Shown in pieces: positions 1 through 6,458 of a DNA stretch of 7,918 bases. The notes below the pieces were generated by a model, which worked only from the letters and a program-made list of their open reading frames with translations, was not told the origin of the DNA and did no database searches. Made by a program: the position numbers and the translations under genes. Within the stretch, counting starts at the first letter, position 1. Each line of letters opens with the position of its first letter. The stretch is from Treponema sp. (GTDB taxonomy: Bacteria > Spirochaetota > Spirochaetia > Treponematales > Breznakiellaceae), in assembly GCA_031259515.1 (NCBI GenBank), contig JAIRLK010000219.1:1-7918 (forward strand), given 5' to 3'.

Positions 1-19
1 GCTTGGCTGTTTTCTGGGC

Positions 20-34
20 TTTTGGGAAAGGCTC
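20..34 (-). repeat. Leader-type motif, copy 1 (GAGCCTTTCCCAAAA on minus)
   Basis: The minus strand reads GAGCCTTTCCCAAAA here. The same 15 bases with one change (GAGCCTGTCCCAAAA) occur at 6353-6367 in the mutase leader. This copy begins about 20 bases downstream of the -10 box of a predicted leftward promoter (55-83), so it would lie at the 5' end of a transcript leaving the window on the left. A shorter version (CTTTCCCAAAA) is at 6244-6254. Any pairing partner would be left of the window and cannot be seen. It may be the end of a dispersed palindromic repeat or a conserved leader element. Confidence 0.5.
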
Positions 35-54
35 TGTATTATGCAGATATATTG

Positions 55-83
55 ACTATAAAATGTTGTATTTATTTATTCAA
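55..83 (-). promoter_or_regulatory. Candidate leftward sigma-70 promoter
   Basis: On the minus strand a -35-like TTGAAT (83-78) is followed after exactly 17 bases by a -10-like TATAGT (60-55), in an AT-rich stretch that contrasts with the GC-richer coding DNA to the right. It points out of the window to the left. No start codon with a convincing ribosome-binding site is visible before position 1, so its gene would begin outside the window. On the plus strand the same stretch also offers TTGACT (52-57), but its -10 match is poorer and it would run antisense into the transporter genes. Confidence 0.4.
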
Positions 84-111
84 TTCCCATTGCTGACTAT
101 TTTTCCCTTTT

Positions 112-133
112 GCGCCGCCAAGGATGGCGGCGC
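112..133. other. Perfect GC-rich hairpin
   Basis: GCGCCGCC (112-119) and GGCGGCGC (126-133) are perfect reverse complements separated by the six bases AAGGAT. No run of T follows the stem on either strand, so it does not have the form of an intrinsic terminator. It lies roughly midway between the end of tatQM and the leftward promoter candidate. It could be a transcript-end processing or stabilising structure, or a small palindromic repeat. Confidence 0.55.
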
Positions 134-240
134 TACCAGTCCTTCCGAGATGTTTGGGCTGGCATTTCGCATAACGGATTTTATACGCAGCTTTTTCCAA
201 CAGGTTTCGAACCGTTTCAAAACAGCTTTTTTCCATGAAA

Positions 241-275
241 CCCTCTCAATCCAAGCTTATCACAGCTTTTGAGGG
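241..275 (-). terminator. Weak terminator-like hairpin after tatQM
   Basis: On the minus strand, downstream of the tatQM stop codon, CCCTC (275-271) can pair with GAGGG (245-241), and inside it AAGCT pairs with AGCTT around a six-base loop. The two stems are joined by unpaired bases and only TTT follows, so the hairpin is imperfect. It is placed where the end of the mutase-tat transcript would be expected, about 50 bases after the last stop codon, which is the main argument for it. Confidence 0.25.
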
Positions 276-321
276 CTGTCTAGCACTTAACTTTTTGACA
301 GTGAGACTTCCCCCCTCTTCT

Positions 322-2211
322 TCAAAAGAACTTCGGCAGGAAAGTGGAGAGCCAGGGGATATAAGTTACCAGGATCACCACTACCAACTGGATCAGAAGA
401 AAGGGGATCACATAGCGGCATATTTGCACAAAGGGCTTCTTGAACCGGTACGTTGCCAGGAACAGGTTGAGACCTATGGGCGGGGTAAGGAAGCCTACTT
501 CCAGATTGGTGATGAAGATGATCCCCAAATGCACCGGGTCTATGCCGTAGGCCTGTCCCAGGGGCAATACCAGGGGCAGAACGATCAGAATGGCGGAAAA
601 AATGTCCATCAGGCAGCCCACTACCAGCAGGGACAGGTTGAGGAGCAACAGGAAGACGTATTTTGACTGAATCGTCGTACGCATCAGCCGGGCAAAGTTT
701 TCCGGGGCCTGGGTATCCACGATGTAGTAGGATAAGGCCTGGGACAAGGCCAGGATGGAGAGAACGCCCCCTATGATCGGGAGGGCTTTCAGCAGCACCT
801 GGGGCAGGCCGGAAATCTTGATTTCCCGGTAGATAAGCGCTTCCACGATAAAAACATAGACCACCGCTATGGCCCCTATTTCCACCAGGGAGAAAAGGCC
901 GGAGAAATACCCGGCGATCAAAAACAGGGGAAGGATGATCTCGAAGGCCGAATCTTTCAGGGAACGCAGGGAAGTCTTGAGATGAAAGGGCTCCCGGGGT
1001 ATTTTGATCCTGATTGACGCGATGATCCCTAAGATAATAACCGCCATAATCAGGATGATCCCCGGGAGTATTCCCCCGGCGAACATATGAATAATATTGG
1101 TTTGGCTGGTTGCCCCGACAAGGATTATGGGAAGGCTTGGGGGAAACAGGAGGCCTATGCTTCCCACCGACGTAAGGAGGCCAATGGAAAAGGCATCGGG
1201 GTATTTGGCGTGTTCCGACAGAATGGAGTAGAGGATGCCGCCCAGGGCGAGAATGGTTACCCCGGAAGCCCCGGTAAAAGAGGTGAAGAAAGCGCAGATT
1301 ATCACGGTAACGATGATCAGGCCCCCGGGAAGCCAGCCGAACAGGTTCCGGAAGGTTTTAACCAGCCGCTCGCCGGCTTTACTTTCCGACAGCAGGAATC
1401 CCGTTACGGTAAAAAGCGGGATGGCGATGATGCTGCTCCGGGTCAGGGCGGCGTAGATCTGGCTGACCACTATCTCCATGGCCGCTCCCGATGCCTGGAG
1501 CAGGATGAGGGCCAGGCCTCCGATGACGGCAAAGAGGGGCGTACCCGTAAAAGCCGCGAAGATAAGGACGGCGGCGGCGGGGACTCTTCCATAGTAGGCT
1601 ATATCATAGGAAATATCGATAAGATCATAGACGGCGTCGGGAATATCGAATTCCCATATAAATTTGGCGATAGAGGGGAAGGCCGCAAGGGTCCCCAAAA
1701 CAAAGGCCAGAACCGGAAGGAGCCGGGCCGGTCCCCGTACCGGGGTTAGCCGGGCAAAGCGGAAGGCGATAACGGCGTACCCTATAGGCAGGATCAGGGC
1801 AACGACCCTTTCCGGGATAAACCCAATGATACGACCGGAAAGGCCGATCTTGATAAAGGACAGGGAAGTCCAGGCGATGATGACGGTGATGAAGGTACAC
1901 AAAAGGCCGCTCAGAATCACGCAGAACCGCTTAAACCGGTTTTCGGCGGAGAGGTATTGAATCAGGGAAATGGAAAGATGTTCGGCTTTTTTGGTGGTGA
2001 GCATCCCCGACAAGATACCCACCGCCAGGAGCAGTTGTATCAGAAGCCCCGAAGACGCGGGAATCCCCGTATGGAACACCCCCCTGGCCGCGACTTCCGC
2101 AACGGGCAACAGGGTCATCAAGGCCAGAGCGGTATAGCAGACGCCCTGTTCAAAAATCCAGAGGATATTCGTGAAGGATAGTTTGTTTCCGGCGGACCTG
2201 GTATTTTCCAT
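322..2211 (-). CDS. TRAP transporter fused membrane subunit (DctQ-DctM type, TatQM-like)
   Basis: Inner-membrane permease of a TRAP transporter, which imports a solute delivered by a periplasmic binding protein using an ion gradient. The 629-residue product fuses the small and large subunits. Residues about 15-180 hold the four-helix small-subunit (DctQ-like) part. From about 205 onward the chain is the large multi-helix DctM part. It shows FTGTPLF (221-227), a long segment with SIIAIPLFTVTGFLLSES (260-277), ASGVTILALGG (315-325), GLLFPPSLPIILVG (353-366), CLMDIFSAILIVLP (533-546) and LTPPIGLNLFL (575-585), which match the conserved loops and re-entrant hairpins of DctM. Such fusions are known for TRAP systems, and T. 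pallidum Tp0958 (TatQ-M) is organised this way. The gene starts 11 bp after the tatP stop. The strong GGGGGAGG is only one base from the ATG, an unusually short spacing, and no alternative ATG lies nearby, so translational coupling to tatP is likely. The substrate is unknown. Confidence 0.95.
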   Translation of the reverse strand: MENTRSAGNKLSFTNILWIFEQGVCYTALALMTLLPVAEVAARGVFHTGIPASSGLLIQLLLAVGILSGMLTTKKAEHLSISLIQYLSAENRFKRFCVILSGLLCTFITVIIAWTSLSFIKIGLSGRIIGFIPERVVALILPIGYAVIAFRFARLTPVRGPARLLPVLAFVLGTLAAFPSIAKFIWEFDIPDAVYDLIDISYDIAYYGRVPAAAVLIFAAFTGTPLFAVIGGLALILLQASGAAMEIVVSQIYAALTRSSIIAIPLFTVTGFLLSESKAGERLVKTFRNLFGWLPGGLIIVTVIICAFFTSFTGASGVTILALGGILYSILSEHAKYPDAFSIGLLTSVGSIGLLFPPSLPIILVGATSQTNIIHMFAGGILPGIILIMAVIILGIIASIRIKIPREPFHLKTSLRSLKDSAFEIILPLFLIAGYFSGLFSLVEIGAIAVVYVFIVEALIYREIKISGLPQVLLKALPIIGGVLSILALSQALSYYIVDTQAPENFARLMRTTIQSKYVFLLLLNLSLLVVGCLMDIFSAILIVLPLVLPLGQAYGIDPVHLGIIFITNLEVGFLTPPIGLNLFLATYRFKKPFVQICRYVIPFLLIQLVVVILVTYIPWLSTFLPKFF

Positions 2212-2222
2212 GCCTCCCCCGG

Positions 2223-3257
2223 TTACCGCTGACTCCGGTATTTCTGGAGCAGGGCGGTGATTCTTTCGTAGATATTCCGGTCAAAGGTCGTGCCGAGTAA
2301 GGCGGGCATAGCCTTATTTGTATCGTCATACCACACTTGTTCCTGCTGGGGGCTTACCTGGTTTACCTTGAGCCCGTGCTGCGTCATGGTGTTGATGACG
2401 TCAGCCTCCAGTTGCTGGGTTGACCGGTAAATTTCCTGTTCAACCCGTTTGGCAACCGCCTGGAGCCGGGCCCTGTACTGGCTGGGTACGCCCGCCCAGG
2501 CTTCCCGGCTCAGGACTATGCCTCCCATAAAGGGAGCGATGTTGATGGACGCCATGTTTTTCGCCGCCCCGAAAAGCTGCATACTTCCCACATAAATAGG
2601 ACTTTGATACACCGCGTCAACCATGCCGCCATTCAGCGCGAAAAGAAGTTCGTTGAGGGATACGGGGATCATTTGATACCCCATGGCTTTAAAGGCTTGC
2701 AGCATTTCAAGCTCTTCCTCGGTACTGGCCAGCTTTTGCTTTTTAAGGTCCGCCGGAACATAGACCGGTTCTTTCGAGAAAACCTTGATCCAACCGACCT
2801 GGGCCCAGCACAGGGTAAAAACGCCGCCGCTGTTGAGCTTTCCCTCCAGTTCGGATTTCATCTCGTCCAATACCAGCGCAAGCTCCTGATCGTTACGGAT
2901 GAGGAAAGGGCAGCTCAGGGTGATGATCCCTTTGGCAATGGCGTTTAGCCCGTTGGAAGTCAAAACCGCGCCCTGAATTTGGCCTAACCGGAGCTGCTGT
3001 AGAACGGCGGCCTCAGTACCTAAAACCCCGCCGTGAGCGACCTGGAGTTCCACCGCGCCGTTGGTTATGGCGTACCATTCTTCGGCTATTTGGTTTATCG
3101 CCCTTCCCCAGGGACTGGCTTCCGGTACCAGGGAAGCTATCTTGAGGACCTGCTTGCCGCCCTGGGGTCTTCTCCGCTGGGCGTACAGAGATTCGGAACC
3201 AAAGATACCCCATAAAAGAACAGTCAACGTTAAAACCCCTGTAAACTTTTTCATCAT
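2223..3257 (-). CDS. tatP: TRAP transporter periplasmic binding protein (DctP family, TatP-like)
   Basis: Periplasmic solute-binding subunit that gives the TRAP importer its specificity. The product is 344 residues from the first ATG. A Sec signal peptide is clear: basic MMKK, a hydrophobic stretch to about residue 20, and a probable cut after SLYA (26). The mature chain has the DctP layout: KIASLVPEASPWG (39-51) at the first strand, GGVLGTEAAVLQQLRLGQIQ (76-95), and SLNELLFALNGGMVDAVYQSP (200-220), equivalent to the usual 'Evy.aLq.GvvDg.e' segment. The typical 'DLkG.KiR' motif is here DLKKQKLAST (170-179), with alanine 177 where most DctP proteins have the ligand-carboxylate-binding arginine. 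This fits the treponemal TatP (Tp0957) branch. Two ATG codons lie side by side (3257 and 3254), and the second is better spaced from GAGGAG. Neighbours tatT upstream and tatQM 11 bp downstream complete the system. Confidence 0.93.
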   Translation of the reverse strand: MMKKFTGVLTLTVLLWGIFGSESLYAQRRRPQGGKQVLKIASLVPEASPWGRAINQIAEEWYAITNGAVELQVAHGGVLGTEAAVLQQLRLGQIQGAVLTSNGLNAIAKGIITLSCPFLIRNDQELALVLDEMKSELEGKLNSGGVFTLCWAQVGWIKVFSKEPVYVPADLKKQKLASTEEELEMLQAFKAMGYQMIPVSLNELLFALNGGMVDAVYQSPIYVGSMQLFGAAKNMASINIAPFMGGIVLSREAWAGVPSQYRARLQAVAKRVEQEIYRSTQQLEADVINTMTQHGLKVNQVSPQQEQVWYDDTNKAMPALLGTTFDRNIYERITALLQKYRSQR

Positions 3258-3276
3258 ACTCTCCTCATACTCTCCT
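3255..3276 (-). promoter_or_regulatory. Duplicated ribosome-binding site and start codon before tatP
   Basis: The minus strand reads AGGAGAGTATG twice in perfect tandem (3276-3266 and 3265-3255), directly followed by ATG (3254-3252). Each repeat is a Shine-Dalgarno sequence plus an ATG. The upstream ATG (3268-3266) opens the frame ATG AGG AGA GTA TGA, encoding only Met-Arg-Arg-Val, and its TGA overlaps the first tatP ATG. Ribosomes entering at the first site would stop on top of the tatP start. The sequence is clear. The regulatory effect, either re-initiation coupling or competition, is inference. Confidence 0.6.
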
Positions 3277-3335
3277 CTGAATATTACCGGTATAGTAACA
3301 GGCCGTCCCCAAGCCCCATGCGGCTCCGGACCGGC

Positions 3336-4310
3336 TCATTCATCGTCCCAATCATCATCGTCCCAGGCGTCCTCGTCATCACCCAGGGTCAGGAAGTAGT
3401 CCGGCGCACTGTCCAGGAGGAATTGGGCTTTACGCCGGGATATAATATTCACAAGCCGGTTGGAAGGATCCGCATCAGGATCCACCGCCAGGGCCGCTTC
3501 CAGGTATTTTTTAAAAGTTTCGTAGTCCTGGGCGGGTATGGAAACCGCCTGGACATAGGAAACATAGGGCCCCGCCGACATTCCCCGAGATTTTTCCAGA
3601 GCTAAATTAAAATGAAGGTCCGCCTTGGATTTGTCGCCCCCCAGGAACGGCGGCAAAGACGCATAAAAAAGGATGTAAAAATCGTCTATGGCGCCGCCGT
3701 TGAAATCGGGATCAAGTTCATAGGCCCTTTGTATCATGGCGGAGAGTTCCGGAATACGCATTCCCAGTTCCAGGTTAAAGGGGTCCAGGGAATACGCCGC
3801 AAGGGTACCCGCCACCGTCCAGTAGAGGAGGGGGACATCTTCTTTTTTGGTCCCGGCGAGATACCCGTCAAGTTTTCCATTCCGGGCAGCCTCGTTGAAC
3901 CCGGGGTATTTCTTGTCCAGGCCGGAACGGAGTATCCTGACACCCCTCATATAGAGCAGCCGCGCCCGTTCCCGTTCTTCCCGGCGTTCCCGGTACTCGG
4001 TGCGGGGCAGCATTTCCGCCGGCCCCTGGACAAAGGCATTGGCGTACATCACAAAGAGGGACCCTGTGGTCAGGATCAATCCCTGGTGATCAGGCTGCAA
4101 GTCCAGGAGGGCTTCGTACATCTTTATCGCAAAGGGAAGGGCATCCCCCACCAGACGTGGATCCGAATCGCCGGTAAAAACCGTACTGGCGTTCGCGCCG
4201 GTAAGGGCGTTAGCTATCGCCTTAGTAGCCATTTTATTGATGGAACACCCGCTTAACGAAAACATGACAATCCACAAACCAAACAACAACGCCGCGTTAC
4301 GGGCTTTCAT
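3336..4310 (-). CDS. tatT: TRAP-associated TPR lipoprotein (TatT family)
   Basis: Lipoprotein partner of the TRAP transporter. TatT proteins fold from TPR-like helical hairpins around a central pore and are thought to work with TatP in the periplasm. The 324-residue product starts with a lipoprotein signal: MKAR, a hydrophobic stretch, and the lipobox SLSGC with Cys22 as the lipidation site. After a short linker comes the family opening STVFTGDSDPRLVGDALPFAIK (42-63; the key residues are DSDP and ALPF), then helical pairs at about 58-95, 158-200, 203-240 (with LPPFLGGDKSKA at 219-230) and 260-280, several ending in the TPR-like 'L.LDP' or 'L.VDP' form. It matches Tp0956 of T. pallidum in order and type. 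The C-terminus is unusual: residues 311-324 contain 11 acidic residues, two Trp and one Ala. An AGAGG site lies eight bases before the ATG. It lies 84 bp after the mutase and 78 bp before tatP. Confidence 0.93.
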   Translation of the reverse strand: MKARNAALLFGLWIVMFSLSGCSINKMATKAIANALTGANASTVFTGDSDPRLVGDALPFAIKMYEALLDLQPDHQGLILTTGSLFVMYANAFVQGPAEMLPRTEYRERREERERARLLYMRGVRILRSGLDKKYPGFNEAARNGKLDGYLAGTKKEDVPLLYWTVAGTLAAYSLDPFNLELGMRIPELSAMIQRAYELDPDFNGGAIDDFYILFYASLPPFLGGDKSKADLHFNLALEKSRGMSAGPYVSYVQAVSIPAQDYETFKKYLEAALAVDPDADPSNRLVNIISRRKAQFLLDSAPDYFLTLGDDEDAWDDDDWDDE

Positions 4311-4394
4311 AATCTATACCTCTCAAACGTTAGTAGGAGAAGAGCTTGCGGAGCAAAGCCCCATAAACCCCCGGATACGCTTAGGAACTGTTCC

Positions 4395-6179
4395 TTATTC
4401 TCCAATAACAGAACGTATCTCCTTTTTGATGGCTTCAAGTTTCCGCGCCGTTTCCGCCTTCGCCGCTTCAAGCCCGCCGCTCCCAACCCCGGCGCAGCAG
4501 GAAGCGTAGAATTTGATCTTTGGCTCGGTGCCGCTGGGCCGGGCGCTTACCACCGTTCCATCCGCAAGGTAGAACTGGAGCACGTCGCTTTTGGGCAGAT
4601 CAACCGGTTCCGTCCGCCCTGGCTTGCCAAGATTGCCGGGGTATTTCCAGACCGATTCCAGGATGTCCCGAATCTTCTCCACCTCAATGCCCCCCAGGGT
4701 TTTCGGGGGATTCTTACGGTATTCGTCCATGATGCCCTTCATGACCGCCGGTCCCTGGGGCCCCTGGAAATATTTGGAGATTCCCAGTTCCTGCCAGTAC
4801 CCGTTTTCCTTGTAGAGTTCTTCCAGCCGGGTAAGGAGGCTTTTCCCCTTGCTCCGCCAGTAGAGGGTCATCTCGGCGGTCATGGCTGCGGCGGAAACCC
4901 CGTCCTTGTCCCGAACTTCCGGCTCCACAAGATAGCCATAACTTTCCTCGGTACCGTACACAACGGTATATCCCTTACCATCGGTTTCACACCGCCGCCA
5001 AATATCGGCTATCCATTTGAAACCCGTCAGGCACTCGAAACATTCAGCCCCGTAGGAAGCGGCGACCCGTTTTTGCATACCCGTAGTAACAATGGAATTA
5101 ACCATGGCCGGTTTTGAAGGCATTTTACCTGATTCTTTCAAGGAGAGGAAGATGTAGTCGGCCAGGAGCGTACCAAGCTGGTTCCCCGTGAGGAGGGTGA
5201 ATTCCCCGGTATTGCCGGCGGCGGGAACGGCGATGCCCAAACGGTCGGCGTCGGGGTCTGTAGCCATGACCACATCGGCGCCGGTCTCTTTACCCAAGTT
5301 TACCGCCATTTCCAGGGCGGCGGCTTCTTCCGGGTTGGGGAAGGACACGGTGGGGAAATCCCCGTTACCCTCCCGTTGTTCAGGCACGGTGATGACCTTG
5401 AGGCCCAGGCTTCCCAGAACCGCTTCCACATGCATGGCGCCGGTTCCGTGCAGGGGAGTGTAGACGATCTTCACCTCCCCAGCCTTAGCCTTAATCAGGT
5501 CAGGATGGAAAAGCCGGCTCCTGACCATGGCCTGATACGGCTCATCTATCCGGCGGTCGATTATTTCCAGAAGCCCCCGTGCTGTTGCCTCAAGGCGGGT
5601 GATCTCCTTAATATCCGTAACAGCGTTCACCTCGTCGATGATCCCCTGATCATGGGGGGCAATCACCTGGGAACCGTCGTTCCAGTACGCCTTGTACCCG
5701 TTGTACCGGGGAGGATTATGGCTCGCGGTAATCACGATCCCCGTGTCGCAGCCCAACTGCCTGACGGCGTAGGACAGTTCGGGGGTGGGCCGCAAAGCGG
5801 AAAAAAGGTAGGCGGCGATGCCGTTTGCCGCCAGGATAAGGGCGGCGGCTTCGGCGAAGCAGGCGGAATAATGCCGGCTGTCGTAGGCAATAACCGCCTT
5901 CAGCGTTCCCGCCTGAGCCTTGTCCGGAAAAGCCTTCCTGACATAGGCGGCTAAACCCTGGGTGGCGCTCTTGACTACCAGGGTATTCATGCGGTTGTAC
6001 CCGCCGCCTATAACCCCCCGTAAGCCGCCGGTCCCGAATTCCAGGTTCCGGTAAAACCGGTCTTCCAGTTCCTTCCAGTCTTCCTGAGCCAGAAGGCTCT
6101 CCGCTTCTTTCCGGAATCCTTCATCCTGCTCCCTGGCGATATACTCTTTAGCCCGCCCGATAATCGCGCTTTTTTCCAT
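4395..6179 (-). CDS. Phosphoglucomutase/phosphomannomutase (alpha-D-phosphohexomutase family)
   Basis: Cytoplasmic enzyme that interconverts hexose 1-phosphates and 6-phosphates by way of a phosphoserine, feeding sugar-nucleotide and polysaccharide synthesis or glycogen turnover. The 594-residue product has all four signature sites in order. The early strand-helix motif is EFGTGGLRGVIGGGYNRMN (47-65). The phosphoserine loop is TASHNPP with Ser153. The metal-binding loop is DPDADR (308-313). The sugar-binding loop is GTEESYG (409-415). The phosphate-binding loop is RPSGTEPK (547-554). Length and motif wording most resemble the roughly 580-residue PgcA-type alpha-phosphoglucomutases of Bacillus, so glucose phosphate is the likelier substrate, but specificity for mannose phosphate cannot be excluded. 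The start is supported by GAGGAG nine bases upstream. It is the first gene of the leftward cluster, behind a structured leader of about 200 bases. No clear terminator separates it from tatT. Confidence 0.95.
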   Translation of the reverse strand: MEKSAIIGRAKEYIAREQDEGFRKEAESLLAQEDWKELEDRFYRNLEFGTGGLRGVIGGGYNRMNTLVVKSATQGLAAYVRKAFPDKAQAGTLKAVIAYDSRHYSACFAEAAALILAANGIAAYLFSALRPTPELSYAVRQLGCDTGIVITASHNPPRYNGYKAYWNDGSQVIAPHDQGIIDEVNAVTDIKEITRLEATARGLLEIIDRRIDEPYQAMVRSRLFHPDLIKAKAGEVKIVYTPLHGTGAMHVEAVLGSLGLKVITVPEQREGNGDFPTVSFPNPEEAAALEMAVNLGKETGADVVMATDPDADRLGIAVPAAGNTGEFTLLTGNQLGTLLADYIFLSLKESGKMPSKPAMVNSIVTTGMQKRVAASYGAECFECLTGFKWIADIWRRCETDGKGYTVVYGTEESYGYLVEPEVRDKDGVSAAAMTAEMTLYWRSKGKSLLTRLEELYKENGYWQELGISKYFQGPQGPAVMKGIMDEYRKNPPKTLGGIEVEKIRDILESVWKYPGNLGKPGRTEPVDLPKSDVLQFYLADGTVVSARPSGTEPKIKFYASCCAGVGSGGLEAAKAETARKLEAIKKEIRSVIGE

Positions 6180-6225
6180 ACTATTTTTCTCCTCGTTTCT
6201 TTCATCTCAGATTTTTCCATAACAG

Positions 6226-6255
6226 GCTTTCCCAGAACGGAAGTTTTGGGAAAGC
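6226..6255. repeat. Stem-loop 1 of the mutase leader
   Basis: GCTTTCCCA (6226-6234, reading the first G at 6226) and TGGGAAAGC (6247-6255) are a perfect 9-bp inverted repeat around a 12-base loop. The loop itself contains a further AAC/GTT pairing. In the mutase transcript this hairpin would end about 45 bases before the start codon and would not cover the ribosome-binding site. Confidence 0.6.
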
Positions 6256-6285
6256 AGCCGTGAAATTCGCGGTTTTGCACGGCTG
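6255..6285. repeat. Stem-loop 2 of the mutase leader
   Basis: CAGCCGTG (6255-6262) and CACGGCTG (6278-6285) form a perfect 8-bp GC-rich inverted repeat with a 15-base loop. It shares its edge base at 6255 with stem-loop 1, so the two would stack end to end in RNA or would have to share that position. Confidence 0.6.
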
Positions 6286-6296
6286 AAAGCCTGAAA

Positions 6297-6367
6297 GAGT
6301 CTGTCCCATCGAACCGGAGGTTCGCACCGTTCCTGAGCGCGCGGTCAATTAGTTTTGGGACAGGCTC
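6297..6367. repeat. Stem-loop 3 of the mutase leader, carrying leader-type motif copy 2
   Basis: GAGTCTGTCCCA (6297-6308) and TGGGACAGGCTC (6356-6367) are inverted repeats with 11 of 12 positions matching. The 47-base interior contains a perfect small hairpin, GAACC (6311-6315) with GGTTC (6319-6323). The right arm, read on the minus strand, is GAGCCTGTCCCAAAAC, the counterpart of the motif at 20-34. The outer ends of the whole three-hairpin block (6223-6238 and 6352-6367) also match each other as inverted repeats at 12 of 16 positions, which is the shape of a small repeat element of about 145 bp. Confidence 0.55.
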
Positions 6368-6383
6368 AAATAATACCGTCTTT

Positions 6384-6412
6384 AGTATAAATTGCTTCAT
6401 CATACTCGGCAA
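6384..6412 (-). promoter_or_regulatory. Predicted sigma-70 promoter of the mutase-tat cluster
   Basis: The minus strand has TTGCCG (6412-6407) and TATACT (6389-6384) separated by exactly 17 bases. The -10 box matches the consensus at five of six positions and the -35 box at four of six. Transcription would begin near 6377, giving a leader of about 200 bases before the mutase ATG, containing the three stem-loops. It is the best promoter match seen between the insertion sequence and the mutase. Confidence 0.5.
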
Positions 6413-6458
6413 GGGTCCGGCTTCCAACTGGATATGGACGCGGTAATACGGGGCCCAT

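Larger units (their letters stand above)
1..321. other. Intergenic region without a convincing gene
   Basis: No reading frame here looks coding. The plus-strand frame from 3 to 272 has no ribosome-binding site and an unremarkable composition. On the minus strand, the direction of the neighbouring genes, nothing long is open. The stretch is AT-rich from about 35 to 110. It holds a leftward promoter candidate, one copy of the leader-type motif, a GC-rich hairpin and a weak terminator-like hairpin, each listed separately. It probably separates the end of the tat operon from another leftward gene beyond the left edge. Confidence 0.6.

Noticed and set aside
112..133. GC-rich hairpin as an intrinsic terminator.
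   Set aside because: No T-run follows the stem on either strand, so it is listed only as a hairpin.
3..272. Plus-strand open frame of 89 codons at the left edge.
   Set aside because: It has no ribosome-binding site, an unremarkable composition and no recognisable motif, and it spans the hairpins and the leftward promoter candidate.
1087..1749. Long plus-strand open frame (220 codons) within the tatQM region.
   Set aside because: It is antisense to tatQM, rich in Gly, Lys, Asp and Arg as expected for the reverse of a membrane-protein gene, and shows no family motif.
3612..4256. Plus-strand open frame of 214 codons opposite tatT.
   Set aside because: It is antisense to a well-supported TatT lipoprotein gene and has no domain or ribosome-binding site of its own.
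6223..6367. CRISPR array or tandem repeat array, because of the repeated TTTTGGGA-like motifs.
   Set aside because: The motif copies are few, in inverted orientation and unevenly spaced, with no unique spacers of constant length. Hairpins explain them better.
6008..6427. Minus-strand frame of 139 codons that overlaps the start of the mutase gene.
   Set aside because: Its C-terminal half is the mutase coding sequence read out of phase, and its N-terminal half is translation of the hairpin leader.
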